Below, piece by piece: positions 56,257 through 64,000 of a stretch of DNA of 64,000 bases. Source of the stretch: Oscillospiraceae bacterium (GTDB taxonomy: Bacteria; Bacillota; Clostridia; Oscillospirales; CAG-272); the NCBI GenBank assembly GCA_015064505.1, contig SVSB01000005.1, positions 18,672-82,671 on the forward strand, read 5' to 3'. The notes under the pieces are model-generated. The model ran no database searches and was not told the DNA's origin. It saw only the letters and a program-made list of their open reading frames with translations. The position numbers and the translations under genes were made by a program. Within the stretch, counting starts at the first letter, position 1. Every line of letters starts with the position of its first letter.

Positions 56257-57069
56257 TTGAAAAAAATAGTATTACAGCTTTTGATTTTGGCGTCTGCTCT
56301 TGTGATTTCGTCCTGCGGTGGCAGGAACGGCGGGCAGACTGAAGATACTACTGACGGCATTGTAACCACCGACGATACGTCAATCACCGATGCCGTTACT
56401 ACGGTCGCTCCCGTACCTACTGTTCCTCACGTGGAGCTTACGTCGCGCAGAGAGCAGATAGGATCAAGTGCCACGAGCTTTAAGCAGCTCCTTTATCCTC
56501 TCGTTACCATTGAAGGAAACGGGAGTCTTGCAGATACCATCAATCGCGAGATCGAAGCTGCTTGCGCAAATCTCTTTAAGCGCAGCGTTCCCGGCGCGGC
56601 CGCAATGGTAAGAGACGGTGCTGAAATAGAATTTACCATTTCCGATTGCAAGACATATTTTCTTGATGGTAGGTATCTTTCCGTTGCGTTTTTTGCCAAT
56701 ATAGAGGTGTTTGGCTCCGGCGGAGATGAAACTCCCGATAGAGCTTATTCCACCCTTAACGTTGATCTGCAGACGGGCGAAGTTCTTTACGGCAATGCTC
56801 TTATAAGCGACCTCGAAAAGCTGAAGGCCGGGATCGCTTCCGGAAAATTCGAGCGTATTTCGGATGGGATTGAAGTCAGCGCTTCGGATATTGCGGAAGC
56901 ACTGGTTCAGTACCGTGTTGATTACGATATGTATCCTCCCGTTTTTTTTGCCGATGACGGAGCTACGGTTTGTGTCGAGCTTGCAAAGCTTCAGGGCGGT
57001 TACGTCCTGTTTAAGATCCCCAATGATACGACCGATGAATATTTTACCGATGTGTTTTCCATCGAATAA
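56257..57069 (+). CDS. Lipoprotein with DUF3298/RsiV-like domain
   Basis: A 270-residue lipoprotein from TTG 56257, supported by AAAGGAG at 56245-56251. Lipobox is ISSC; a Thr/Asp-rich linker (about 25-55) precedes an extracytoplasmic domain (about 60-265) with SLADTINREIEAACANLF, YLSVAFFANIEVFGSGG, STLNVDLQTGEVLYGN and a final DDGATVCVE region, the DUF4163/DUF3298 plan also seen in RsiV. It has no transmembrane anti-sigma part. Role unknown. It overlaps the tail of DUF512 in regulation (2-nt gap). Confidence 0.72.
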   Translation: MKKIVLQLLILASALVISSCGGRNGGQTEDTTDGIVTTDDTSITDAVTTVAPVPTVPHVELTSRREQIGSSATSFKQLLYPLVTIEGNGSLADTINREIEAACANLFKRSVPGAAAMVRDGAEIEFTISDCKTYFLDGRYLSVAFFANIEVFGSGGDETPDRAYSTLNVDLQTGEVLYGNALISDLEKLKAGIASGKFERISDGIEVSASDIAEALVQYRVDYDMYPPVFFADDGATVCVELAKLQGGYVLFKIPNDTTDEYFTDVFSIE

Positions 57070-57081
57070 GGATGTGATATA

Positions 57082-58416
57082 ATGGGAAAACCTGTTTTTG
57101 CTATAGTAGGACGCCCCAACGTGGGCAAGAGTACTCTTTTTAATAAGCTAATCGGCGAGCGCCGCTCCATCGTTGAGGACGTTCCCGGCGTTACCCGCGA
57201 CCGCATTTACGGCGAGGGCGAGTGGCTGAATAAAAAGTTCGTTATTATTGATACCGGTGGAATCGAGCCGAAATCCGAGGACGTTATTCTCAAGCAGATG
57301 CGCCTTCAGTCCGAGCTTGCTATTGCCTCTGCCGACGTTATCTTTTTTATGTGCGACGTGCGCAGCGGTCTGCTTGCGGACGATCGCGAGATCGCTCTTA
57401 TGCTCAAGCGTTCCAATAAACCTATAATTACCGTTGTAAACAAGGTTGATTCCGTTGGCGCGTTGCCTGCGGAGTTTTACGAGTTTTACGAGCTTGGTAT
57501 CGGCGAGGACGTTATCGCCCTTTCCTCCATTCACGGAAGCGGCACGGGAGACCTGCTTGATCTCGCCTTTGAGCTTTGCCCCTTCGAGGCTGAGGAAGAG
57601 CAGGACGATGACGTTATCAACGTTGCGGTTATCGGCAAGCCCAACGCGGGCAAAAGCTCTATCGTTAACCGCGTTGTCGGTGCAGAGAGACATATCGTTT
57701 CCAATATTCCCGGAACCACCCGAGACGCCGTTGACTCTTATCTTGAGAACGAGTACGGCAAGTTTAACTTCATTGATACTGCAGGAATACGCAGACAGAG
57801 CAAGATAGAGGACAGAATAGAGCATTTTTCCGTTCTGAGAGCCAAAGCCGCCGTTGAGCGTGCAGACGTATGCTTGATCGTTATTGACGCTAACGAGGGG
57901 ATTACCGACCAGGACGAGAAGATTGCGGGTATAGCACACGAGGCAGGCAAGGCTTGCATTATCCTGCTCAATAAATGGGATCTCGTTACAAAGGATAATA
58001 AGACCGTCCGCGAGTTTGAAAAGAAGATATACGATTCTCTTTCCTATATGACCTACGCGCCCATTATCTTCGTTTCCGCTCTTACGGGGCAGAGAATGTA
58101 TAACGAGCTCTTCAAGCAGATAGTATACGTTGACAATCAGGCAAAGACCAGGATCACCACGGGTCTGCTTAACGATATGCAGAATGATGCGGAAGCCCGT
58201 CATCAGCCTCCCTCCGATAAGGGTAAGAGACTGAAGATCTATTACGTTACTCAGTCCGGCGTTCAACCTCCCACGTTCGTATATTTCTGCAATGATGCAG
58301 AGCTTTTCCACTTCTCTTATCAACGATATCTTGAAAACCGAATTCGCGAGACCTTTGGCTTTAAGGGTACTCCCATAAAGATAGTCGTGCGCGAAAGAGG
58401 AGATAAGGAGGACTGA
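57082..58416 (+). CDS. der: Ribosome-assembly GTPase Der (EngA)
   Basis: Two GTPase domains in tandem and a C-terminal KH-like domain in 444 residues, needed for 50S maturation. Domain 1 has GRPNVGKST, DTGG and NKVD; domain 2 has GKPNAGKSS, DTAG and NKWD; the KH-like part begins about 350 and includes KRLKIYYVTQSGVQPPTF. The arrangement of two G-domains is diagnostic. Confidence 0.97.
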   Translation: MGKPVFAIVGRPNVGKSTLFNKLIGERRSIVEDVPGVTRDRIYGEGEWLNKKFVIIDTGGIEPKSEDVILKQMRLQSELAIASADVIFFMCDVRSGLLADDREIALMLKRSNKPIITVVNKVDSVGALPAEFYEFYELGIGEDVIALSSIHGSGTGDLLDLAFELCPFEAEEEQDDDVINVAVIGKPNAGKSSIVNRVVGAERHIVSNIPGTTRDAVDSYLENEYGKFNFIDTAGIRRQSKIEDRIEHFSVLRAKAAVERADVCLIVIDANEGITDQDEKIAGIAHEAGKACIILLNKWDLVTKDNKTVREFEKKIYDSLSYMTYAPIIFVSALTGQRMYNELFKQIVYVDNQAKTRITTGLLNDMQNDAEARHQPPSDKGKRLKIYYVTQSGVQPPTFVYFCNDAELFHFSYQRYLENRIRETFGFKGTPIKIVVRERGDKED

Positions 58417-58418
58417 CG

Positions 58419-59690
58419 ATGTTCATAGACCTTATAACCATATATGCAAAGGCAGGTAACGGCGGTAACGGCGCTATCTCCTTCCGCCGCGAAAAGTACG
58501 TACCGAACGGCGGACCCGACGGCGGTGACGGCGGCAGAGGCGGCAATATCGTCTTTTACGCCGATGAAGGCTCCAACACTCTGCTTTCCTTCAGATATAA
58601 GCGTAAGTTCGTTGCCGAAAACGGCGGCAACGGCATGGGCGGCAAGATGCACGGTAAAAACGGCGAGGACGTGCGTATTCCCGTTCCTCCCGGAACTCTT
58701 ATCAAGGATAAGGAAACGGGAAAGCTGCTTTGCGATATCTCTGCAGGGGAGGAAAAGATCATCTGCCGCGGCGGTAAAGGCGGTTGGGGCAACCGTCACT
58801 TCGCAACTCCCACAAGACAGATACCGCGCTTTGCAAAGAACGGCACCAAGGGCGAAGAAAGAGAGCTTACCCTTGAGCTTAAGATGCTTGCTGACGTTGG
58901 ACTTATCGGTCTTCCCAGCGTTGGTAAATCATCCGTTCTTTCGCGCATAAGCTCCGCAAAGCCTAAAATTGCGGCTTATCACTTCACGACCCTTTCTCCC
59001 AATCTGGGTGTAGTTTCCGTTGGTGAGGGCAGAGGATTCGTCTGCGCGGACGTGCCCGGACTTATTTCGGGAGCTTCAGACGGTCTTGGACTTGGACTTG
59101 CTTTTCTTCGCCACGTTGAAAGGTGCCGCTTGCTTCTGCACGTAGTTGATATTGCCAGCACAGAGGGCAGAGATCCCATTGAGGATCTTGATATAATCAA
59201 CGCGGAGCTTGCAAAGTTCAGCCCCGAGCTTATGGAAAGAAAGCAGATCGTGGTCGGTAATAAGATAGACGCGCTCACCCCCGATATTGATACCGAACCG
59301 TTTAAAAAGTACGTAGCCGACCTCGGATACGAGTATATCGAGGTCAGTGCCGTTACAGGTGAGGGCCTTGATAAGCTGGTGCGTATTTGCGCCGATGAGC
59401 TTGAAAAGCTTCCTCCCATGATAAAATACGAGCCCGACTACGTGGAGGAAGAGGAGATCCTTAAGACCGCCGCGGACACCACCGTAACGAGGGATAATAA
59501 TGTATTCTTCGTTGAGGGCGACTGGCTTTATAACTTTATGGGACGTATCAATTTTGACGACAGAGAGTCCGTTGCCTACTTCCAGCGTATGCTTATTAAA
59601 TCCGGCATTATCAAAATGCTTGAGGAAAAGGGAATCAGCGACGGTGATACCGTAAATATTTACGATTTTGAATTCGATTTCGTAAAATAA
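58419..59690 (+). CDS. obgE: Obg family GTPase (ObgE/CgtA)
   Basis: Essential GTPase in ribosome assembly and stress control. Of 423 residues the glycine-rich Obg domain is first (about 1-157; AGNGGNGAISFRREKYVPNGGPDGG), then the G domain with GLPSVGKSSVLSRIS, DVPGLI and NKID, and a C-terminal OCT domain (about 345-423). It starts 2 nt after der stops. Confidence 0.97.
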   Translation: MFIDLITIYAKAGNGGNGAISFRREKYVPNGGPDGGDGGRGGNIVFYADEGSNTLLSFRYKRKFVAENGGNGMGGKMHGKNGEDVRIPVPPGTLIKDKETGKLLCDISAGEEKIICRGGKGGWGNRHFATPTRQIPRFAKNGTKGEERELTLELKMLADVGLIGLPSVGKSSVLSRISSAKPKIAAYHFTTLSPNLGVVSVGEGRGFVCADVPGLISGASDGLGLGLAFLRHVERCRLLLHVVDIASTEGRDPIEDLDIINAELAKFSPELMERKQIVVGNKIDALTPDIDTEPFKKYVADLGYEYIEVSAVTGEGLDKLVRICADELEKLPPMIKYEPDYVEEEEILKTAADTTVTRDNNVFFVEGDWLYNFMGRINFDDRESVAYFQRMLIKSGIIKMLEEKGISDGDTVNIYDFEFDFVK

Positions 59691-59741
59691 ACGAATAAAA
59701 TGCATACAACAGGTAAATACTTTATCGATCGGAGGATCGAT

Positions 59742-60326
59742 ATGAAGAAATTATTTGTTGTATGCATTGTTTTTTTAGTTATTTCCATTGGTTTTGTATC
59801 ATTTTCTGCCGCTGATTTCCGTGACGGTTTCATAAGACTGCATATTTTGGCTGAATCGGATGCGGAAGAGGATCAGAGGATCAAGCTGCAGTTAAGGGAT
59901 GCTTTGCTGAAAGAATATTCAGAAGCACTATCCGTAAGCAAAAACTCCGTAGAGGCTGAAACGCGTATTGAAAATATGAAAGAGGATATTGAGGACTTTT
60001 GCAACGATTATCTTGACGAGATCGGAGCTGATTACGATGCAAGGATCTTATTTGAAAAGGAATACTATCCGAATAGGGTATACGATAACGTTACGTTGCC
60101 TGCCGGAACATACAGTTCTTTGAAAGTTGTTCTCGGCAACGGTGACGGAAAAAATTGGTGGTGCGTGCTGTTTCCGCCCCTATGTCTTGATATTGCAAAG
60201 GGGGAGGAAGCCTATATAGCCGCAGGGCTTTCGAAGGACGATTATGAAACCATAATAAACGATCGTAGCGGAAAATACGAGTACAGATTCAAGCTGTTTG
60301 AGCTTTTCGGAAGTTTGTTTAAATAA
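59742..60326 (+). CDS. spoIIR: Stage II sporulation protein R (SpoIIR)
   Basis: A 194-residue secreted signalling protein made in the forespore that triggers SpoIIGA processing of pro-sigma-E. From ATG 59742 (CGGAGGATCG upstream) it has a signal anchor (about 1-20), then FIRLHILAESDAEEDQ, an early SpoIIR hallmark, and the late NWWCVLFPPLC. The frame is open further upstream but no site supports that. It follows obg by 51 nt. Confidence 0.93.
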   Translation: MKKLFVVCIVFLVISIGFVSFSAADFRDGFIRLHILAESDAEEDQRIKLQLRDALLKEYSEALSVSKNSVEAETRIENMKEDIEDFCNDYLDEIGADYDARILFEKEYYPNRVYDNVTLPAGTYSSLKVVLGNGDGKNWWCVLFPPLCLDIAKGEEAYIAAGLSKDDYETIINDRSGKYEYRFKLFELFGSLFK

Positions 60327-60362
60327 CAAGAAAGGAAGGCAACGCCTTCCTTTCTTGTTATT
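60322..60362. terminator. Bidirectional terminator between spoIIR and vanY
   Basis: A perfect 19-bp stem (60322-60340 with 60344-60362) over AAC overlaps the spoIIR stop and separates the convergent transcripts. Confidence 0.9.
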
Positions 60363-60382
60363 TATTCAGGTCTGTTAAAAAT

Positions 60383-61876
60383 TCAGTTTTCGCTTGCAAG
60401 CTTTTGCAGATATTCTTCAAGACAAAGGTCCTGGGTGTACATCTGATATGCGTGATATCTGCCGACGAATCGGTAGTGCCAGCATTCGAATTGGAAGCCC
60501 GTGATATGCTCTTTTCCTTTGGGGAAACGGACAACGAATCCGAACTTCCAGCAGTTATCCTTAAGCCACTTGTAAGCTTCAGTATATTCAAAGTCCTCAA
60601 GCTCTTTATCCGTTTGGAAATATACGTTGTGCATATCGGCGCCAAGTCCGGATTGATGCTCACTGCAGCCGGGAGGCGCGGAGTAGGTCTTTACTATCTC
60701 CTCGGCCTGTTCCCTCGAAAGGCCCTTTGCCATTTCCTCGTCAATATAGCCCGTATAGAGCCAATTCTGCGTCCAGTAGTTACGGTAAGCAAGAGTAACT
60801 TTAACGTCGTTTATGCCGTAATTTTCGGCCTCTGTGAGCATAGCTGTAAGCGCCTTGGCTGCGATGGCGCGCATTGTGGCCTGATATTCACCGCTGTAAA
60901 CGGCGTACTTCTGCGGAACGTACTCAAGATCGTCCGGTCCGAAGGTATGGTCTACAGGATTTTCTTTGTTTATCAGTATAAGATAAGCATCTCTGTCTGC
61001 GGGATTCATGTACTGCTCGTATTCGGAAAGATCGGAAATGAACTCAACGTCCATGGGATCGGGAACGTCTTCCTCTCCTTCAAAGGGAGAGGTTACGGGG
61101 ATCTCGGGCTGCAGCAGAAGGACGATCTCTTCGTATTTGGGATCATCCGGGCGGCTGCCCGTCATTTTCTCTCTCGTTATCGTAACGGTGCGCTCTTTTT
61201 CGTCTACCTCGGCTACGAGACCGCTGATGTTGGCGTCGATGAAGCTGAAGGGTATTCTCAGCACCTCGTCCTTCATAAAGGCGATTCCTTCCATAGTTAC
61301 ATCGTGTCCGTTAACCGTTACGGAGTTGCTGTCGAATCGGAAGGTAATGTACTGATCAATTCCCGAAGAGGATGTAAAGGCGTAGGTAATGCCGCTTGCA
61401 TCGCCTACGGCGGAAAATCCGCAAAGCTTTGCTACTGCGGAAAAGTCGATATAAAGCATCTCGTTCTGATAAGCTTCCGACATGGGGATCTCAACCTTTG
61501 GTGAGCCCTCGATATTCATGATCATAAAGTCATTCGCGCCGGTGTCCTGCCCCTTATTTATAAGAAGAGCGAATATTCCCGCCGTGATAAGGCAAAGAGA
61601 AAGGAATACGGTAAAGAAGGCTATAATGCCAGCGCGTCTTGCGCTCTTTTTTTCTGCAATATAGCGCCTTCTGCTTGAAAGCTCCGCAACGTCGTTTCCG
61701 TAAGGTCTTTGGGGACGCGGCGAGTTATTTGCCGTGTTTGGGGCGGTTTTTCGTGCGTTGGGATCGGAAGGTCTCACGTGTGGTGAAGGATTTCCGGCGC
61801 TCTGCTGAGGACGTTGCGGCGAGGTTCTGCGCGGAGGTGGAGTACCGTTGTTTTTTGGAGCTCTGTTATTATTCAT
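60383..61876 (-). CDS. VanY-type D-alanyl-D-alanine carboxypeptidase, membrane anchored
   Basis: A 497-residue zinc peptidase that trims the terminal D-Ala of peptidoglycan stems. A Pro/Asn/Arg-rich cytoplasmic tail (about 1-80) is followed by one helix (about 82-105), a copper-amine-oxidase-like beta domain (about 120-245) and the VanY domain (about 320-490), with zinc motifs SEHQSGLGADMHN and ECWHYR. The tail is unusually long. GGAGGAG precedes the start; the start overlaps the previous gene's stop by 4 nt, so the two are coupled. Confidence 0.93.
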   Translation of the reverse strand: MNNNRAPKNNGTPPPRRTSPQRPQQSAGNPSPHVRPSDPNARKTAPNTANNSPRPQRPYGNDVAELSSRRRYIAEKKSARRAGIIAFFTVFLSLCLITAGIFALLINKGQDTGANDFMIMNIEGSPKVEIPMSEAYQNEMLYIDFSAVAKLCGFSAVGDASGITYAFTSSSGIDQYITFRFDSNSVTVNGHDVTMEGIAFMKDEVLRIPFSFIDANISGLVAEVDEKERTVTITREKMTGSRPDDPKYEEIVLLLQPEIPVTSPFEGEEDVPDPMDVEFISDLSEYEQYMNPADRDAYLILINKENPVDHTFGPDDLEYVPQKYAVYSGEYQATMRAIAAKALTAMLTEAENYGINDVKVTLAYRNYWTQNWLYTGYIDEEMAKGLSREQAEEIVKTYSAPPGCSEHQSGLGADMHNVYFQTDKELEDFEYTEAYKWLKDNCWKFGFVVRFPKGKEHITGFQFECWHYRFVGRYHAYQMYTQDLCLEEYLQKLASEN

Positions 61877-62439
61877 TTACGCTCCTCCTTCTTCTCAATT
61901 ATCATAAAATACGGTGAAGAGGGTGAATTCAGTATCTTCACCTGCGTTACGCAAAGAACGCGTCTGTCGAGAGACGAGAGATAATCGCAGACCTCCTTGC
62001 CCTCGGCATCACCCTCCTCGTGTCCCGGATAGATGGCGATGAGTAATATTCCGTCGGCAGCGAGATGAGATACGGCGTAGCGTACGGCAGGAAGAGTGGT
62101 CTCTCTTTTCGTGGTGACGCTCTTGTCTCCGGAGCCAGGAAGCCAACCAAGGTTGAACATTCCTGCATTGAACTGACCGTCTACGTATTTTTCCGCGTTG
62201 GAATGGGAATCAAGGATCAGCGTGCATCTATCTGCAAGACCAAGAGATTCAAGACGCGCCCTGGTGGAATCCAAAGCCTTTTGCTGAATATCAAATGCAA
62301 ATACCTTCCCGTTCTCACCGACTCTGTCGGCAAGAAATGCGGTGTCGTATCCGTTACCCATGGTAAAGTCCACGGCTATTCCTCCGGGATGGAGGTGGCG
62401 GTCGATAAATGTTTTTTGAAGGTCAAGCAGATCTATCAT
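61873..62439 (-). CDS. Class I SAM methyltransferase, YtqB/MnmM family
   Basis: A 188-residue methyltransferase with VDFTMGNGYDTAFLAD as SAM motif I, GKVFAFDIQQKALDST and NLGWLPGSGDKSVTT. These match the YtqB group (Pfam rRNA_methylase), of which Bacillus YtqB/MnmM methylates nm5s2U34 of tRNA; that role is inferred from family only. It lies in a minus operon between the Amidase_6 and VanY genes. Confidence 0.88.
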   Translation of the reverse strand: MIDLLDLQKTFIDRHLHPGGIAVDFTMGNGYDTAFLADRVGENGKVFAFDIQQKALDSTRARLESLGLADRCTLILDSHSNAEKYVDGQFNAGMFNLGWLPGSGDKSVTTKRETTLPAVRYAVSHLAADGILLIAIYPGHEEGDAEGKEVCDYLSSLDRRVLCVTQVKILNSPSSPYFMIIEKKEERK

Positions 62440-62455
62440 TTCAGTGCCTTTCTTT

Positions 62456-62992
62456 TTAGAGTCTCAGCTCCGTTCCCTCAAGAAGCGGTGCAAAACAGCT
62501 GGACTCGTTTTTGTATCTGACTCCAATAAAGTGTATAAGCCTTGCTTCCTCGTAATCGTATTCGTCGAGAGGACGGTCGATAACGTCTATCGTATGAGCG
62601 GTTACGAAAACTCTTTGGTTCTCGATCTTAGTAACCACGAGGGTATGATACCAATCGTTTTCCTTTGCAAGCTGTATCACGTCGCCTACCTTGGCGGCTG
62701 AAAGAGGAGCGGAAACGGCAAACGGACCTTCGTTGCGGTTATTGATCATAAAGTCATAGAAAAATTCAACGCCTGTCCATGAGGCTGTTCGTCGCTCCGA
62801 ATTGATATAATACCAACCAAACGTAGGAGCAAAATTCATAATGCAGCTGCCCGCAAGAACGCATTGGGAAGCAAAGCTTGTGCAATCGCCGCCGATCCCT
62901 GCATAATCTGTAAAAAGGGGATTTCTTGATAAGGCCCATTTTTTTGCATAGGTCACGGCGGCGACGCGGTCGTATTCTTTTTCGTTAAGCAT
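62456..62992 (-). CDS. Amidase_6 domain protein (putative NlpC/papain-like peptidoglycan or peptide amidase)
   Basis: A 178-residue protein matching Amidase_6: AVTYAKKWALSRNP near the start, then GGDCTSFASQCVLAG with the candidate catalytic cysteine, GDVIQLAKENDWYHTLVVT with the catalytic-type histidine, and ending HFIGVRYK. No signal peptide is present, unlike secreted members. GAGGTGAT precedes ATG 62992. It sits 44 nt from the glycyl-tRNA synthetase gene. Confidence 0.82.
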   Translation of the reverse strand: MLNEKEYDRVAAVTYAKKWALSRNPLFTDYAGIGGDCTSFASQCVLAGSCIMNFAPTFGWYYINSERRTASWTGVEFFYDFMINNRNEGPFAVSAPLSAAKVGDVIQLAKENDWYHTLVVTKIENQRVFVTAHTIDVIDRPLDEYDYEEARLIHFIGVRYKNESSCFAPLLEGTELRL

Positions 62993-63036
62993 ATAATCAC
63001 CTCACGGTATTATATGCTCGGTTTATAAAGCTGTTA

Positions 63037-64000
63037 TCAGAAATCTACCTTTTCTGCGATATAAGCCTTAAGCTGATCCATGGGCATGCGAACCTGCTCC
63101 ATGGTGTCTCTGTCGCGAACGGTTACGCAACCGTCCTCAAGAGACTCAAAGTCGAAGGTAATGCAGAAGGGGGTTCCGATCTCGTCCTGACGGCGATATC
63201 TCTTTCCGATGGAGCCGGTCTCGTCAAACTCGCAGTTAAAGTCGTGGGAAAGCTTTTCGTAAAGCTCGGTAGCGGGGCCGGAAAGCTTCTTGGAAAGAGG
63301 AAGGATAGCGCACTTATAGGGAGCAAGAGCGGGATGGAGACGAAGAACGGTACGAACGTCGCCTTCACCGATGGTCTCCTCGTCGTATGCGTCGCAAAGG
63401 AAAGCAAGGGCGGCGCGGTCAGCACCGAGGGAGGGCTCGATTACGTAGGGAACGTACTTTTCGTTGGTCTCGGGATCAAAGTATTCCATAGCCTCGCCGC
63501 TGTGATTAGCGTGCTGGGTAAGGTCGTAATCGGTTCTGTCGGCAACGCCCCAAAGCTCGCCCCATCCAAAGGGGAAAAGGAACTCAAAGTCGGTGGTTGC
63601 CTTGGAGTAGAAGCAAAGCTCGTCTGCATCGTGGTCGCGGAGACGGAGATTTTCTTCCTTCATACCAAGGTTAAGGAGCCAGTCGCGGCAGTAAGAGCGC
63701 CAGAAATCAAACCACTCAAGGTCGGTTCCAGGCTTGCAGAAGAACTCAAGCTCCATCTGCTCAAACTCGCGGATACGGAAGATGAAGTTGCCGGGGGTGA
63801 TCTCGTTACGGAAGGATTTACCGATCTGTCCTACGCCGAAGGGAATCTTTTTGCGGGTGGTTCTCTGGATGGACTTGAAGTCAACGAAAATACCCTGTGC
63901 GGTCTCGGGGCGGAGGTAGATCTGGCTGGTGCTGTCCTCGGTAACGCCCTGGAAGGTCTTGAACATAAGGTTGAACTTGCGGATATCGGTAAAGTTCTTA
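63037..64000 (-). CDS. glyS: Glycyl-tRNA synthetase (GlyQS, alpha2 type), C-terminal part (partial)
   Basis: The frame is open from the window end (64000) to the stop at 63037, so only the C-terminal 320 or so residues are present; the gene continues beyond. Motif 2 of class II synthetases is visible in [14 protein letters not shown] and [26 protein letters not shown], motif 3 in [14 protein letters not shown], and the anticodon-binding domain in [14 protein letters not shown]. It belongs to the single-chain GlyQS type, not the alpha2beta2 type. Confidence 0.96.
   Translation of the reverse strand, partial: KNFTDIRKFNLMFKTFQGVTEDSTSQIYLRPETAQGIFVDFKSIQRTTRKKIPFGVGQIGKSFRNEITPGNFIFRIREFEQMELEFFCKPGTDLEWFDFWRSYCRDWLLNLGMKEENLRLRDHDADELCFYSKATTDFEFLFPFGWGELWGVADRTDYDLTQHANHSGEAMEYFDPETNEKYVPYVIEPSLGADRAALAFLCDAYDEETIGEGDVRTVLRLHPALAPYKCAILPLSKKLSGPATELYEKLSHDFNCEFDETGSIGKRYRRQDEIGTPFCITFDFESLEDGCVTVRDRDTMEQVRMPMDQLKAYIAEKVDF

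Overview
The window looks like the chromosome of a spore-forming, meso-DAP-type member of the Clostridia (Bacillota), probably an uncultured gut lineage. The evidence is a Gram-positive dcw cluster, an uninterrupted sigma-K gene and spoIIR, strong AGGAGG-type ribosome sites with ATG, GTG and TTG starts, sigma-A promoters with 17-bp spacers, many short-tailed lipoproteins with Thr/Asp/Pro linkers, and carbohydrate-active secreted proteins. TGA is a normal stop (murE, the FtsQ-like gene and others), so the code is standard. No species can be named from sequence alone.

Layout. 1-11.8 kb: division and cell-wall (dcw) cluster, all on +: rsmH end, FtsL-like, PASTA division PBP, murE, murF, mraY, ftsW, murG, FtsQ-like, ftsZ; murD is absent from its usual place. 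11.8-13.4 kb: a two-gene minus operon (unknown membrane protein, YitT family). 13.5-22.2 kb: a plus operon behind a sigma-A promoter with a perfect palindrome in its spacer: DUF5711 protein, CvpA-like protein, a Clp ATPase with a McsA-like zinc finger instead of the usual N-domain, a P-type-ATPase-like membrane protein that has lost its catalytic motifs, an Mrp ATPase and proA. 22.2-34.9 kb: accessory and secreted functions: GH88/105 lipoprotein, wecB, a cohesin-like secreted protein followed by a 38-codon peptide gene, lipoproteins, a mechanosensitive channel, a GH5-like gene broken by one TGA, and an ABC-2 exporter.

34.9-37.1 kb: tRNA-Val(GAC), then 3'-tRNA-end repeats, hairpins, a REP-like element, and a small low-GC unit: XRE repressor divergent from a Cys-repeat lipoprotein, with two matching operators around the shared promoter. 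37.1-49.1 kb: AraC regulator divergent from a 1484-residue beta-helix/M14 protein, followed by a 41-codon peptide gene that resembles the first one; a hairpin-rich MITE-like element; a regulator with a LacI-type sensor but a C-terminal HTH; a DUF5107/TPR protein and a solute-binding lipoprotein.

49.1-64 kb: mostly housekeeping: sigK, DUF378, a FabG-type SDR, serC-serA, an M20 amidohydrolase, a DUF512 radical-SAM-like protein, a lipoprotein, der, obg, spoIIR, then a minus operon ending in vanY (glyS, Amidase_6 protein, MnmM-like methyltransferase, VanY). The best candidates for something undescribed are (1) the two 'secreted protein with duplicated C-terminal module plus micro-ORF' pairs, (2) the motif-less P-type ATPase in the Clp/Mrp operon, and (3) the tRNA-Val-adjacent XRE/lipoprotein unit.
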